Assembly: GCF_902498825.1 (NCBI RefSeq)
Contig: NZ_LR701459.1
Span: forward strand, 2,527,890 to 2,591,889
Origin: Rhizobium sp. EC-SD404
GTDB lineage: Bacteria; Pseudomonadota; Alphaproteobacteria; Rhizobiales; Rhizobiaceae
DNA: 64,000 nt
Direction: 5' to 3'
Of this stretch, positions 22,399 to 31,082 are shown one piece after another (positions within the stretch are counted from its first letter, which is position 1; each line of letters opens with the position of its first letter). Position numbers and translations under genes: made by a program. The notes beneath the pieces are model-generated. The model worked only from the letters and a program-made list of their open reading frames with translations, searched no databases and had not been told where the DNA came from.

Positions 22399-22719
22399 TC
22401 AGGCCTGTCGCTCGGGCACGTGAACGACCAGTCCGTCGAGTTTGTCGGACACCCGGATCTGGCAGGACAGGCGCGAGTTCGGCCGTACATCATAGGCGAA
22501 ATCGAGCATGTCTTCTTCCATTGCTTCCGGTTCGCCCACGGCAGCCTTCCAGGCGTCGTCCACATAGACGTGACAGGTCGCGCAGGCGCAGGCGCCGCCG
22601 CACTCCGCCTCGATGCCGGGCACCGAGTTGCGGATGGCGTTTTCCATGACGGTGGAGCCGTTTTCGGCTTCCAGTTCATGGCGCGTGCCGTCGAAGGCGA
22701 CGAAAGTGATGGTGGTCAT
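22399..22719 (-). CDS. [2Fe-2S] ferredoxin, adrenodoxin type
   Basis: 106 aa. Ligands follow the adrenodoxin pattern C40-x5-C46-x2-C49 in '[12 protein letters not shown]', plus the distal Cys in 'RLSCQIRV' (about residue 86). The helix '[13 protein letters not shown]' matches the acidic interaction helix used with reductases and P450s. This class delivers electrons to P450s or to iron-sulfur assembly. Pairing with the downstream reductase suggests an NADPH-reductase-ferredoxin chain; the final acceptor is not in the window. Confidence 0.93.
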   Translation of the reverse strand: MTTITFVAFDGTRHELEAENGSTVMENAIRNSVPGIEAECGGACACATCHVYVDDAWKAAVGEPEAMEEDMLDFAYDVRPNSRLSCQIRVSDKLDGLVVHVPERQA

Positions 22720-22914
22720 TCAATGGATCTCCGCTGGCAGGTCCGGCGCTCTCAAGGTCCTCGGGAAAAGACCGGCGATCCGATCTCCACGCGCAAAACC
22801 CCGACGGCTGGCAATATGCTCAAGCCGCCGAGTTAAAGAGTGGAACGGGAAAGTCAAGGAATGCCAGGTCGCCTGCGCATATATGGCGCGCGGGAAACCA
22901 GTTCCGGGAACGTC

Positions 22915-23280
22915 CTAGCGCGAAAGACGCAGCAGGAAATTCTCGACCGCGACGACGGCCTCGCAAAGCGCTTCCACGCGCTCGGCATCGTCCGGCATCT
23001 CTTCCAGCCGTGCGGCATGGTCGGCGACGGCAAACGCGCCGATCCCGCGCGCAGATCCCTTCAGCGTGTGCGCGATGCCGATGCGAACCTGCCCCTTGCT
23101 GGCATGGATGCTGCGGACGCAATCGCGTGCCTGGCGCATGAACAGACGAAGCACTTCCGCCTCGAGGTCCTTCTGCCCCATCGTCTGCCGGGCGAGATGA
23201 TCGAAGTCGATGGGACGCTCGGCGGAGGTCATTCGGCATTCCGTTTCGGGACGATTGAAGGCGATTGCGTAAGCGGGCAT
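22915..23280 (-). CDS. histidine phosphotransfer (Hpt) protein
   Basis: 121 aa, a single Hpt four-helix domain. The phosphorylatable His71 lies in 'IGIAHTLKGSARGIGA', followed by the helix 'FAVADHAARLEEM'. There is no kinase domain, so it must receive phosphate from a hybrid kinase elsewhere; CckA at 8791-11382 is one candidate in the window, although its usual partner ChpT is a different, larger protein. The ATG at 23280 is chosen because related rhizobial proteins share the N-terminal '(Y)AIAF-PE' stretch; 23232 is an alternative. It is divergent from the giant GPR gene. Confidence 0.85.
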   Translation of the reverse strand: MPAYAIAFNRPETECRMTSAERPIDFDHLARQTMGQKDLEAEVLRLFMRQARDCVRSIHASKGQVRIGIAHTLKGSARGIGAFAVADHAARLEEMPDDAERVEALCEAVVAVENFLLRLSR

Positions 23281-23693
23281 GGGACAACTGTCTCTGAGGT
23301 CTGTTTCGATGATGAGCATAAACCCGGGCAACACGCCGGCAATTTAACGCAAGCGGGGCAATACCGAGAAAACTTCACGGCATGGTTAACGCCCGGTAAA
23401 TAAGAAAAATTTGCGGCATTCCGCGGCCGAAATGTTAAAAAACTCCGTCTTACTTCATGACGCTCGTGTGGACGGAAATGCGACACGAATTGTTAATGTA
23501 TCGGCTTTGTGCCACTACGATACGGATGGACTGCCCATGCGCAGGCCGCTTTTTACACCTTGGCGACGTGACGTCGCCTGTTTCACCGTGGGGGCTGGGA
23601 CATAAGGTGTAGGCGGGCGAGTAGATGTGCATGACGCGCAATTCGCTACGGGCGATGATCGCCGGTGGTTGTGAGTAACGAGGCGTGACGGAC
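23281..23693. other. divergent promoter region Hpt / GPR
   Basis: 413 bp without a supported gene, AT-richer than average around 23340-23510. It must carry promoters for the Hpt gene and for the GPR gene and contains one CtrA-like box (23386-23400). Confidence 0.55.
23386..23400. promoter_or_regulatory. CtrA-like box, degenerate
   Basis: TTAA-N7-TAAA, one base from the CtrA consensus TTAA-N7-TTAA, 106 bp upstream of the Hpt start and about 300 bp upstream of GPR. Suggestive only. Confidence 0.3.
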
Positions 23694-26600
23694 ATGGCGA
23701 AGAAGACGGCAGCCAACGAATCGATCGATGACAAGGCGTTCCAGGCCCTCGAGGACGCGCTGACCATCGATTTCAACGATGACGACGAGCGCGCGCTCTT
23801 GGACGAAATGTCTTTCGAAGAGCTGGAGACACAGGTCTCGCAGGCCGCGCGCGAGCTTGCCGAAGCCGACCGGGAAGCCGAACGCACCGCCGCCCAGCGC
23901 CCTGCCCGTGCCACATCCAATCCTGTCGGCGACGCCAAGATTTCGGCCGCTGCCGGAATCACTGCCGCCAACGCGCCGGCCACCATGCGGCGCGCCGCAG
24001 CGCCCCAGCCCCAGCCGCAACGCCCGGCAGACGATCGCGCGGCCCAAACTCAGGCTCAACCTGCCGCTCACGCACCTGCCAATGACGACGGCCGCCGTCC
24101 AACCGCCTTCATTCTGCGCAATCTCGACAGCCAGAAGTCGCGCGCCTATCTGCGCACCGCATTGATCATGTCGGCCCTGTGGCTCGTCGGCGCCATTGCC
24201 GTCGCCCACCTCCTCTTCTCGCCGGACATCTGGCAGATCCGCTCCGTCGCCGACCTGATGGCGATGCCGCCGGCGGTCATCCTTCTGATCGCGACATTCC
24301 TGCCGATCATGATGTTCTTCGCCTTCGCGGCGATGATGGCGCGCGCCCAGGAACTGCGTAGCGCCGCCCGCTCCATGGCCGAGATCGCGCTGCGTCTCTC
24401 CGAGCCGGAGACCGTCGCGTCCGATCGCATCATTTCCGTCGGCCAGGCGGTCCGCCGCGAAGTGTCCGCCATGAACGAAGGCATCGAGCGGACGATCGCC
24501 CGTGCCTCCGAGCTCGAAACGCTGGTGCATTCCGAAGTGAACGCGCTCGAGCGCAGCTATACCGACAACGAGATGCGCATCCGCTCGCTGGTGCATGAAC
24601 TCGGCACCGAGCGCGACGCCATCGTGAGCCATGCCGAGCGCGTCCGCGCCTCCATCTCCGGCGCCCACGAGCAATTGAAGGACGAACTGTCGACCGCCGG
24701 CGACGAAATCTCCGCGCGCATCGCCACCTCCGGCGAAGGCGTTGCCCGCCTTCTCGAAACCCGCGTCACGGCCATCACGACCGGTGCGGACGAGGCCTCT
24801 CGCGCCCTCGACACGATGCTGACCGGCCGCACCGAGAAGATGCTGGAGACGCTCACGCGCTCCACCGATACGCTCGGCAAGGAATTCGACAGCCGCATGG
24901 ACATGCTCGACCACCAGCTGGTCGTGCGTGGCGAAGCGCTGCTCTCGCAGTTCGAAACCCGCGCCTCGTCGCTCGACACCAACACCGAGCGTCTCAACCA
25001 GGCCCTCAACGAGCGCGCCAAGCAGCTCAACGACACGCTGATCGCCCGCACTCGCGACATTTCCGAAAGCCTCCGCGTCGGCGAAGCTGCGGTCAATCGC
25101 GGCCTGGACGACGTCATCGCCGCTCTCAATGCGACGCTGGACGAAAAGGGCGCGAATTTCCGCCAGTCGCTGAAGTCGAGTGTCGAGGACGCCATCGTCG
25201 ATCTCGACCTGCGTTCCGGCTTCTTCGAGGACAAGCTGCAGGCGACCGTCGGCTTCCTCAACACCGCCTTCGACGACCGCGTCTCGGAATTCACCAACGC
25301 CTTCGATCAGCGGTCCGGCACCCTCGATGCCAAGCTCTCCGAGGGCCTTGCCCGCATCAACCAGACCGTCAGCGGCAGCAGCGAAGCGATCGACGGCATC
25401 CTGTCCTCGTCGCTGGAGCGCATCGGTGCATCTCTCGGCGAACGCTCCGAGCAGTTGTCCGGCATGCTGTCGGGCGCCCATGAGCGCATGACCGGCGCCC
25501 TTGCCTCGCAAAGCGCCGGCATCGCCAGTGCGCTGTCCGAGCAGAACGACCGCCTCTCCACCAATCTGTCGGAAGGAAACGCGCGCCTTGCTGCCACCCT
25601 TTCCGAAGCCGCTTCGTCCATCGACGCCACCTTCGGCCAGCGCAGCGAAGCCCTCACCGGCACCGTCAACGCGCTGCACGATCGTCTCGCCGGCACGCTC
25701 GAAGTCCAGGGCGCAGCTCTGGAGCGCACGCTCAGCGAACGCGGCGAAGGCCTAGCCGCCCGCATCGAAGCCATCGATGCCCGCGTTGCCGAAACGCTCG
25801 ACGGCCGCGGCGAAGCGCTCGAGCGCACCCTGGCCGAACGCACCGACACGCTCGCCATCCGCCTCGGAGGCTTCAACGATCGCATCGGTGAAACGCTGGA
25901 GCAGAACGCCGCCCTCATGGAGCGCACGCTCGGCGAACGCGGCGACCAGCTCGCCTCGCGCATCGAAGGCGTCAACGACCGCCTGGGCGACACGCTGCGC
26001 CATGAAGGCGATGCCATCGAGCGCACGTTGTCCGAGCGCGCCGATACGCTCGCCTCGCGTATCGAAGGCGCCAACGAGCGTTTGGCCGGCACCTTCGAAT
26101 TGCACGGCCCGGCGATCGAGCGCACCTTCAGCGAACAGAGCGAAGCCCTTGCCGCGTCGCTCGCCGCACAAAGCGCCGCCATCCACTTCACCATGAGCGA
26201 GCGCCAGGAGGCCATGGAGCGCCTTCTGGACGAGCGCAGCGAAGCACTCGACCGTTCGCTCGCCTCGCGCGCCGAAGCCATCACCGGCCGCGTCTCGGAA
26301 GGCTCCATGCGCATCGAACTCGCGCTTGAGGAAGGCGCAAGCCTCATCGACCGTGCGCTCACCCAGAGCAACGACCGCTTCGCTGACACGCTCGAAAGAC
26401 GCGCCGGCGGCCTGTCGACCATCGTCGACGGCGGTGCAGAGCGCATCGAAGCCAGCCTCTCCGGTACGGAAGAGCGCCTGTCCGCCCGTCTTGCCGAAAG
26501 CGAAACCCGCATCGGCGGTGCGCTCGAAGGCCGTGTCGGCGCCATCGAGGACACGATCATCGCCGGTGCCGACCGCATCGATCTCGCCATGCGCTCCGCC

Positions 26601-29600
26601 GGCGACAATTTCGACCTGCGCCTCGACGAGACGGCAAGCCACATCGCCCAGACCCTGCATCGGGGTACGTCGGCCATCGACACCGCGCTGACAGGCGGTG
26701 CCGAGCGCATCGAAGCGGCCTTCGGCGATCGCGCCGCTGAGATCGGCTCCGTCATCGAAACCGGCGCGGAACGCGTCGAGGTCAGCCTGCGCGACGCCAC
26801 GAGCGGCTTCAACGAGCGCCTGGAGCGCACCGAGACCGGCATCCGCACCGTGCTCGACAGCCGCGCCGAGCGCATGGAAGCAGCCTTCGGAGACCGCGCT
26901 TCCGAAATCGGCGCCACTATCGAATCCGGCGCAGAACGCGTCGAGACCAGTCTGCGCGACGCCACGAGCGGCTTCAACGAACGCCTCGATCGCACCGAGA
27001 CCGGCATCCGCACCGTACTCGACAGCCGCGCCGAGCGCATCGAAACCGCATTCGGCGACCGCGCATCCGAGATCGGCGCGACCATCGAAAGCGGTGCGAC
27101 TCGCGTTGAGACCAGCCTGCGCGATGCGACGACCGGCTTCAACGACCGCCTGGAGCGCACCGAAAACGACATCCGCACCGTGCTCGACAGCCGTGCCGAG
27201 CGCATCGAAACCGCATTCGGCGACCGCGCATCGGAAATCGGCGCGACCATCGAAAGCGGCGCCACACGCGTCGAAACGAGCCTGCTCGATGCCACGACGG
27301 GCTTCAACGAGCGCCTCGACCGCACGTCCGACGACATCCGCACCGCGCTTGCCGCGCGCGCCGATGCGATCGACACGGCGCTTGCCGGCGGTCTCGGCAC
27401 CATCGACGCCGCCCTCGGCGCCCGCGCCGGCGAACTCGAAGCCACCATCACCTCGGGCGCAGATCGCCTGCGCTCCGCCATCGAAGAGGCCAGCACGCCG
27501 ATTTCCAGCGGCTTCGCAGACAGCGCCCGCCACTTGGAAGAAACCCTGTCGCGCCATTCCGAAGCCTTCGAGATCAAGGCCGGCGGAGCAGCCGAGCGTC
27601 TTGCCGAAACCCTGGACAGCCGCGGCGCCCATATCGAGGAACGGTTCTCGACCATGGACGCGGCGCTCGGCATGGGCCTCGACAACGTCGCCCGCACCAT
27701 CGAAGCGAAGGCCGGCAGCCTGGCAAGCCGCCTGCGCGATGCCGTTGCCCAGGCGACCGGCGACCTCGATGCGGAAGCCAACCGCGCCGGCGAGACCCTG
27801 TCGGGCGTCTCCGGCGCCTTCGCAGAGCGTCTCGGCCGCGAGAGCGAGGAATTCGCCCGCCAGCTCGACGAGCGCCTCAATGTCCGCACCACGGAGATCG
27901 CCGACCGCGTCGAGGAGATGACGACGCTCATCGACCGCTCGCGCGCGCTCTTCGGCGAAAAGGCCGATGCGATCTCCGACACGATGCGCACCACCGGCTC
28001 GCTGCTCACCCGGCAGTCGGAAGACCTGACCGCCCGCCTCACCACACAGGCGGAAGCGCTGACGGCGAAGCTTTCCGAGCAGAGCGATCTGATCGGGGGC
28101 AAGCTCGACGAGACCGAAAAGGCACTCACCGCCCGCAACGAAACGATCCGCCAGACACTCGACGAGCGCACCCGCGAGCTCAATTCCATGCTGGCGAGCC
28201 GTTCGGCGGAACTTTCGCGCCTCATCGACGAGCAGGCCCGGCCGCTGTTCGACCGTCTTGCAAGCTCCACCAGCGGTGCGGCAGATGAGATCGCCCGCTC
28301 CGGCGCCGAATTCGCAGCCCGTGTCGACGAAGCGACCCGCGAGGGCCGCGATCGCCTACGCACCGAAAACGACGCGCTCATTCAGGCGCTGTCGGCCCGC
28401 ACCACCGAAACGCTCGCCGCCGTCGCCTCCGCCGAAGACAGCCTGCGCGGCAACGTCCTGTCGCTGGTCGACCGTCTCTCCGAAAGCAACGCCGCCATCG
28501 CCGATGTCGTGGCGCGCGCCGCCGACAATCTCGGTTCGGTCGATATCCGCCTGACCCAGACGACCGAAAGCTTCGTCGGCTCTGCCGACAAGGCCGCATC
28601 GCTCGTCGCCAGCTCCACGCGCCTGCTCGAAAACAATGTCGAGAAGCTCGACGGCATCTCGTCGCGCACACTCTCGCAGGTTGGTCAGATCGCGCATCGC
28701 TTCGACGAGCATTCCCGCGTGCTCTCCTCTGCCTCCGATCTTTTGGGCGCCGCCCAGTCGAACCTCGCCAGCACGCTCGAAGAGCGCCGCGAAGCGCTGG
28801 AGCGCCTGTCGGTCGGCCTCGTGTCCCGCTCCGAGCAGATCGAAGGCACGATGCGCTCGCTCGAAGCCATCGTCGAAAAGGCCTTCTCCCGCGCCGACAG
28901 CCTCGCAACCGGCACGGCTGCCAAGCTGAAGTCCGGTCTCGGCGGCTCCATCGAAGAAGTCGCGCGCCTGCTGCAGGAAACGGAAGGCCGTTCCGCCACG
29001 ACCGCAGAGCTCGTCCGCAAGGCGACGCGCGAAGCCGTCGAGGAAGCCGTCGCCCGCTTTGCCGGTGCCACCGACGAAATCCGCCGCGCCTCGTCCGAGA
29101 TCCGCAAGGAGCTCGGCGCCACTCGCGAGGAACTGAAGCGCGGCGCCTTCGACCTGCCGGAGGAGACCCGCAGCAACGCCGCCGCCATGCGCCGCGCCGT
29201 CGCCGAGCAGATCCAGGCATTGAAGGACCTCTCGCACATCGTCGAGCGGTCGGATCGTGCGCTCGACGTATCGAGCCGCAACGACACGACCCAGACGCTC
29301 GCTCAGCCCCGCGCGCAAGCCGCCGCTCAGCCTGCACCGCAGCCCGCGGCTCAGCGTCCCGCCGCACCGGCCGCCACGCCTGCACCGACCCCGGCGCCCG
29401 CGCCGTCGGCGTTCCAGGCCGCGCCGCGTCCGCAGATTCCAGGTGCCGCAACACCGCTGCGCCCGAGCCTTGCCGGTGATGCCGGTGCGACGAGCTCGAC
29501 CAGCCGTCAGGGCGGATGGGTGAGCGATCTCCTGCGTGGCGCTTCGCTCGACGAGACCGATGCACCCGCACCGCAGCAGACCGCCCGCCCGCAGGCAGCG

Positions 29601-29990
29601 GCGCCCGCACCGCAGGCCCCAGCTCGGGATGGCCGCAACCCGCGCCATGTGGTGGAATCGCTGAACTCGCTCTCCGTCGACATCGCCCGCGCGATCGACC
29701 ACGAAGCCTCGGTTGAACTGTGGCGCCGCTACCAGCGCGGCGAACGCGACGTTTTCACCCGCAAGCTCTACACGCTGAAGGGCCAGCAGACCTTCGACAA
29801 CATCCGCGACAAATATGCCCGCGAGCCGGAATTCCGCACGGCCGTCGATCGCTACGTCACCGATTTCGAAAAGCTGCTCGCCGACGTCTCGCGCAACGAC
29901 CGCGACAACATGATGACTCAGACCTATCTGACCTCCGACACCGGCAAGGTCTACACCATGCTCGCCCACGCCGCCGGCCGCTTCAAGTAA
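23694..29990 (+). CDS. growth pole ring protein (GPR/RgsE-type)
   Basis: 2098 aa. An acidic, Pro/Ala-rich cytoplasmic N-terminus is followed by two transmembrane helices (~155-175 and ~190-215), then ~1700 residues of almost uninterrupted amphipathic helix, a Pro/Ala/Gln linker (~1870-1970) and a conserved C-terminal domain ('HVVESLNSLSVDIARAIDHEA', ~1980-2098). The helical part has apolipoprotein-like repeats: four 33-residue units and four 55-residue units, both multiples of 11. Length, membrane pair and repeats match Agrobacterium GPR and Sinorhizobium RgsE, which form a ring at the growing pole and organise polar peptidoglycan synthesis. ATG at 23694 is preferred (AGG 10 nt upstream); GTG 23685 is also in frame. 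Confidence 0.88.
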   Translation: MAKKTAANESIDDKAFQALEDALTIDFNDDDERALLDEMSFEELETQVSQAARELAEADREAERTAAQRPARATSNPVGDAKISAAAGITAANAPATMRRAAAPQPQPQRPADDRAAQTQAQPAAHAPANDDGRRPTAFILRNLDSQKSRAYLRTALIMSALWLVGAIAVAHLLFSPDIWQIRSVADLMAMPPAVILLIATFLPIMMFFAFAAMMARAQELRSAARSMAEIALRLSEPETVASDRIISVGQAVRREVSAMNEGIERTIARASELETLVHSEVNALERSYTDNEMRIRSLVHELGTERDAIVSHAERVRASISGAHEQLKDELSTAGDEISARIATSGEGVARLLETRVTAITTGADEASRALDTMLTGRTEKMLETLTRSTDTLGKEFDSRMDMLDHQLVVRGEALLSQFETRASSLDTNTERLNQALNERAKQLNDTLIARTRDISESLRVGEAAVNRGLDDVIAALNATLDEKGANFRQSLKSSVEDAIVDLDLRSGFFEDKLQATVGFLNTAFDDRVSEFTNAFDQRSGTLDAKLSEGLARINQTVSGSSEAIDGILSSSLERIGASLGERSEQLSGMLSGAHERMTGALASQSAGIASALSEQNDRLSTNLSEGNARLAATLSEAASSIDATFGQRSEALTGTVNALHDRLAGTLEVQGAALERTLSERGEGLAARIEAIDARVAETLDGRGEALERTLAERTDTLAIRLGGFNDRIGETLEQNAALMERTLGERGDQLASRIEGVNDRLGDTLRHEGDAIERTLSERADTLASRIEGANERLAGTFELHGPAIERTFSEQSEALAASLAAQSAAIHFTMSERQEAMERLLDERSEALDRSLASRAEAITGRVSEGSMRIELALEEGASLIDRALTQSNDRFADTLERRAGGLSTIVDGGAERIEASLSGTEERLSARLAESETRIGGALEGRVGAIEDTIIAGADRIDLAMRSAGDNFDLRLDETASHIAQTLHRGTSAIDTALTGGAERIEAAFGDRAAEIGSVIETGAERVEVSLRDATSGFNERLERTETGIRTVLDSRAERMEAAFGDRASEIGATIESGAERVETSLRDATSGFNERLDRTETGIRTVLDSRAERIETAFGDRASEIGATIESGATRVETSLRDATTGFNDRLERTENDIRTVLDSRAERIETAFGDRASEIGATIESGATRVETSLLDATTGFNERLDRTSDDIRTALAARADAIDTALAGGLGTIDAALGARAGELEATITSGADRLRSAIEEASTPISSGFADSARHLEETLSRHSEAFEIKAGGAAERLAETLDSRGAHIEERFSTMDAALGMGLDNVARTIEAKAGSLASRLRDAVAQATGDLDAEANRAGETLSGVSGAFAERLGRESEEFARQLDERLNVRTTEIADRVEEMTTLIDRSRALFGEKADAISDTMRTTGSLLTRQSEDLTARLTTQAEALTAKLSEQSDLIGGKLDETEKALTARNETIRQTLDERTRELNSMLASRSAELSRLIDEQARPLFDRLASSTSGAADEIARSGAEFAARVDEATREGRDRLRTENDALIQALSARTTETLAAVASAEDSLRGNVLSLVDRLSESNAAIADVVARAADNLGSVDIRLTQTTESFVGSADKAASLVASSTRLLENNVEKLDGISSRTLSQVGQIAHRFDEHSRVLSSASDLLGAAQSNLASTLEERREALERLSVGLVSRSEQIEGTMRSLEAIVEKAFSRADSLATGTAAKLKSGLGGSIEEVARLLQETEGRSATTAELVRKATREAVEEAVARFAGATDEIRRASSEIRKELGATREELKRGAFDLPEETRSNAAAMRRAVAEQIQALKDLSHIVERSDRALDVSSRNDTTQTLAQPRAQAAAQPAPQPAAQRPAAPAATPAPTPAPAPSAFQAAPRPQIPGAATPLRPSLAGDAGATSSTSRQGGWVSDLLRGASLDETDAPAPQQTARPQAAAPAPQAPARDGRNPRHVVESLNSLSVDIARAIDHEASVELWRRYQRGERDVFTRKLYTLKGQQTFDNIRDKYAREPEFRTAVDRYVTDFEKLLADVSRNDRDNMMTQTYLTSDTGKVYTMLAHAAGRFK
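25719..26114 (+). repeat. four 33-residue (99-bp) repeats in GPR
   Basis: In-frame units beginning '(L/M/I)ERTL.ER' and containing 'R(I/L)......R' recur every 99 bp four times. A fifth degenerate unit ('IERTFSEQ') follows. 33 residues equal three 11-residue turns of an amphipathic helix. Confidence 0.85.
26700..27359 (+). repeat. four 55-residue (165-bp) repeats in GPR
   Basis: Near-identical units starting 'AER(I/M)E.AFGDRA.EIG' and ending 'IRT.L..R', period 165 bp, four copies; units 2-4 are the most alike. 55 residues equal five 11-residue turns. High DNA identity suggests recent duplication or gene conversion. Confidence 0.9.
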
Positions 29991-30020
29991 GCGCTGGTAG
30001 CCGAGAGGCCAAAACGAACA

Positions 30021-30054
30021 AAACCGCCGCGACCCGAAAGGCTCGCGGCGGTTT
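30021..30054 (+). terminator. GPR terminator
   Basis: 12-bp stem AAACCGCCGCGA / TCGCGGCGGTTT with a 10-nt loop followed by CTTC, 31 bp after the GPR stop codon. Confidence 0.75.
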
Positions 30055-30312
30055 CTTCATGTCAGTTGTTCAGTCGGTATGCTGCCGGCCGCGATGTGCC
30101 GACGGGTGCCATCGCTGCGCTGGGCGCATCCTATGGCGACAGACCGCACTGGTTCAGCCCGGCGGCAGCTTCGCTCTGGTCACGCCGAGAGAGACTGGCA
30201 GCGCTCAAGCATCCACGAACAGTAATTGCCGCTCCTCGCGGTCATGCTCACGCCGTGCATCGGCGACACCAGCAATATCCTGAATGCCGCATCGACCCCG
30301 ATCACCCACAAC
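30055..30312. other. intergenic stretch without a supported gene
   Basis: About 260 bp between two facing terminators. A 97-codon plus-strand frame exists, but its composition (His/Pro/Arg-rich, no start signal) looks non-coding. Nothing else recognised. Confidence 0.5.
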
Positions 30313-30343
30313 AAAAAACCCCGCCGGCATCACCAGCGGGGTT
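30313..30343 (-). terminator. terminator of the Mla operon
   Basis: On the minus strand AACCCCGC / GCGGGGTT with an 11-nt loop, followed by TTTT, 28 bp after the lipoprotein gene. Good rho-independent form; it closes the mlaE-F-D-lipoprotein operon. Confidence 0.8.
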
Positions 30344-30371
30344 CTCGAACTTCGTCTGATCGTGGGTTCGA

Positions 30372-30965
30372 TCAGATCCGCTGCATCGTCCAGGAGATGA
30401 TCTCGGGCACGATGGAGTTGAACGCCGCGTCGAGCGAGCGGACATAGGTCTCGTTGCCCGTTCCGGCGACCGGCGCGGTGCCGGTGAAGACGCGCTGGGC
30501 GACGACCGTGCCGTCCCGGTCGTTGATGAGCCGTATCGAGAGCTCCACGGCCGCACGCGGCGAGCCATAGGCCAGCACCTCGAAGCTGCGGATGTTGGTC
30601 AAAAGCTGGAAGTCGATCGCAAGCCCGTCACCCGAGCGGCCAACGCCGCCGAGCTGACCGGTGTTCTCGAAGGCTTCGACGAGCTTCGACTCGACGATAC
30701 GCGGCAGGCGATCGTTCCACTGCGAGTTGGTGAGGTACTGCACCTCCGAATCCGAAACGCGCACCACGATCTGCTCGCTGTCGAGCAGCTTCAGCGCGCT
30801 CGGCTCCTGGATAAGCAGCTGGCGCCGCGCGGCCGCCGGCACGGATGGCGCGGCAGGTGGCGAGGTCAGTGCGAACGTGTCGTTCGGGGTCGAAAAACCG
30901 GGAAGGCCGGCGCAGCCCGAAAGCGCTGCTGCAACGGCGACGATCGATAGAAAACGCTTCAGCAA
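30372..30965 (-). CDS. ABC transport auxiliary lipoprotein
   Basis: 197 aa. The signal peptide ends at the lipobox 'LSGCAG'. The mature protein matches the ABC-type transport auxiliary component family (PqiC/YmbA-like): 'LLIQEPSALKLLDSEQIVVRVSDSEVQYLTNSQW', 'RLPRIVESKLVEAFENTG', 'DFQLLTNIRSFEV'. It is probably anchored in the outer membrane facing the periplasm as the receiving end of the Mla-type lipid pathway. The start is set at the TTG at 30965, 8 nt after AAAGGA; longer frames would put the signal peptide in the interior. Last gene of the operon. Confidence 0.85.
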   Translation of the reverse strand: MLKRFLSIVAVAAALSGCAGLPGFSTPNDTFALTSPPAAPSVPAAARRQLLIQEPSALKLLDSEQIVVRVSDSEVQYLTNSQWNDRLPRIVESKLVEAFENTGQLGGVGRSGDGLAIDFQLLTNIRSFEVLAYGSPRAAVELSIRLINDRDGTVVAQRVFTGTAPVAGTGNETYVRSLDAAFNSIVPEIISWTMQRI

Positions 30966-31082
30966 ACGAAAAATCCTTTCATCAAAAGGCAGTCGGCGCC
31001 GCACTCGGCGGCTGCCGGAAAAAGGGAGTGGCCCTCGGTAACGCACCGCGTTCAAAGGGCCTGTCTTGCTGTCCGTTTCGCA

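Noticed and set aside
25307..28381. 1024-codon open frame antisense to GPR, with further long antisense frames at 23646-25679 and 25752-27632
   Set aside because: Repetitive GC-rich coding sequence with strong third-position bias leaves the opposite strand open. The products are Ser/Arg/Ala- or Gly/Asp/Ala-rich without family motifs, whereas the plus strand encodes a recognised protein.
30066..30359. 97-codon frame between the GPR and Mla terminators
   Set aside because: It begins just after one terminator and reads through the opposite one; its His/Pro/Arg-rich composition looks non-coding.
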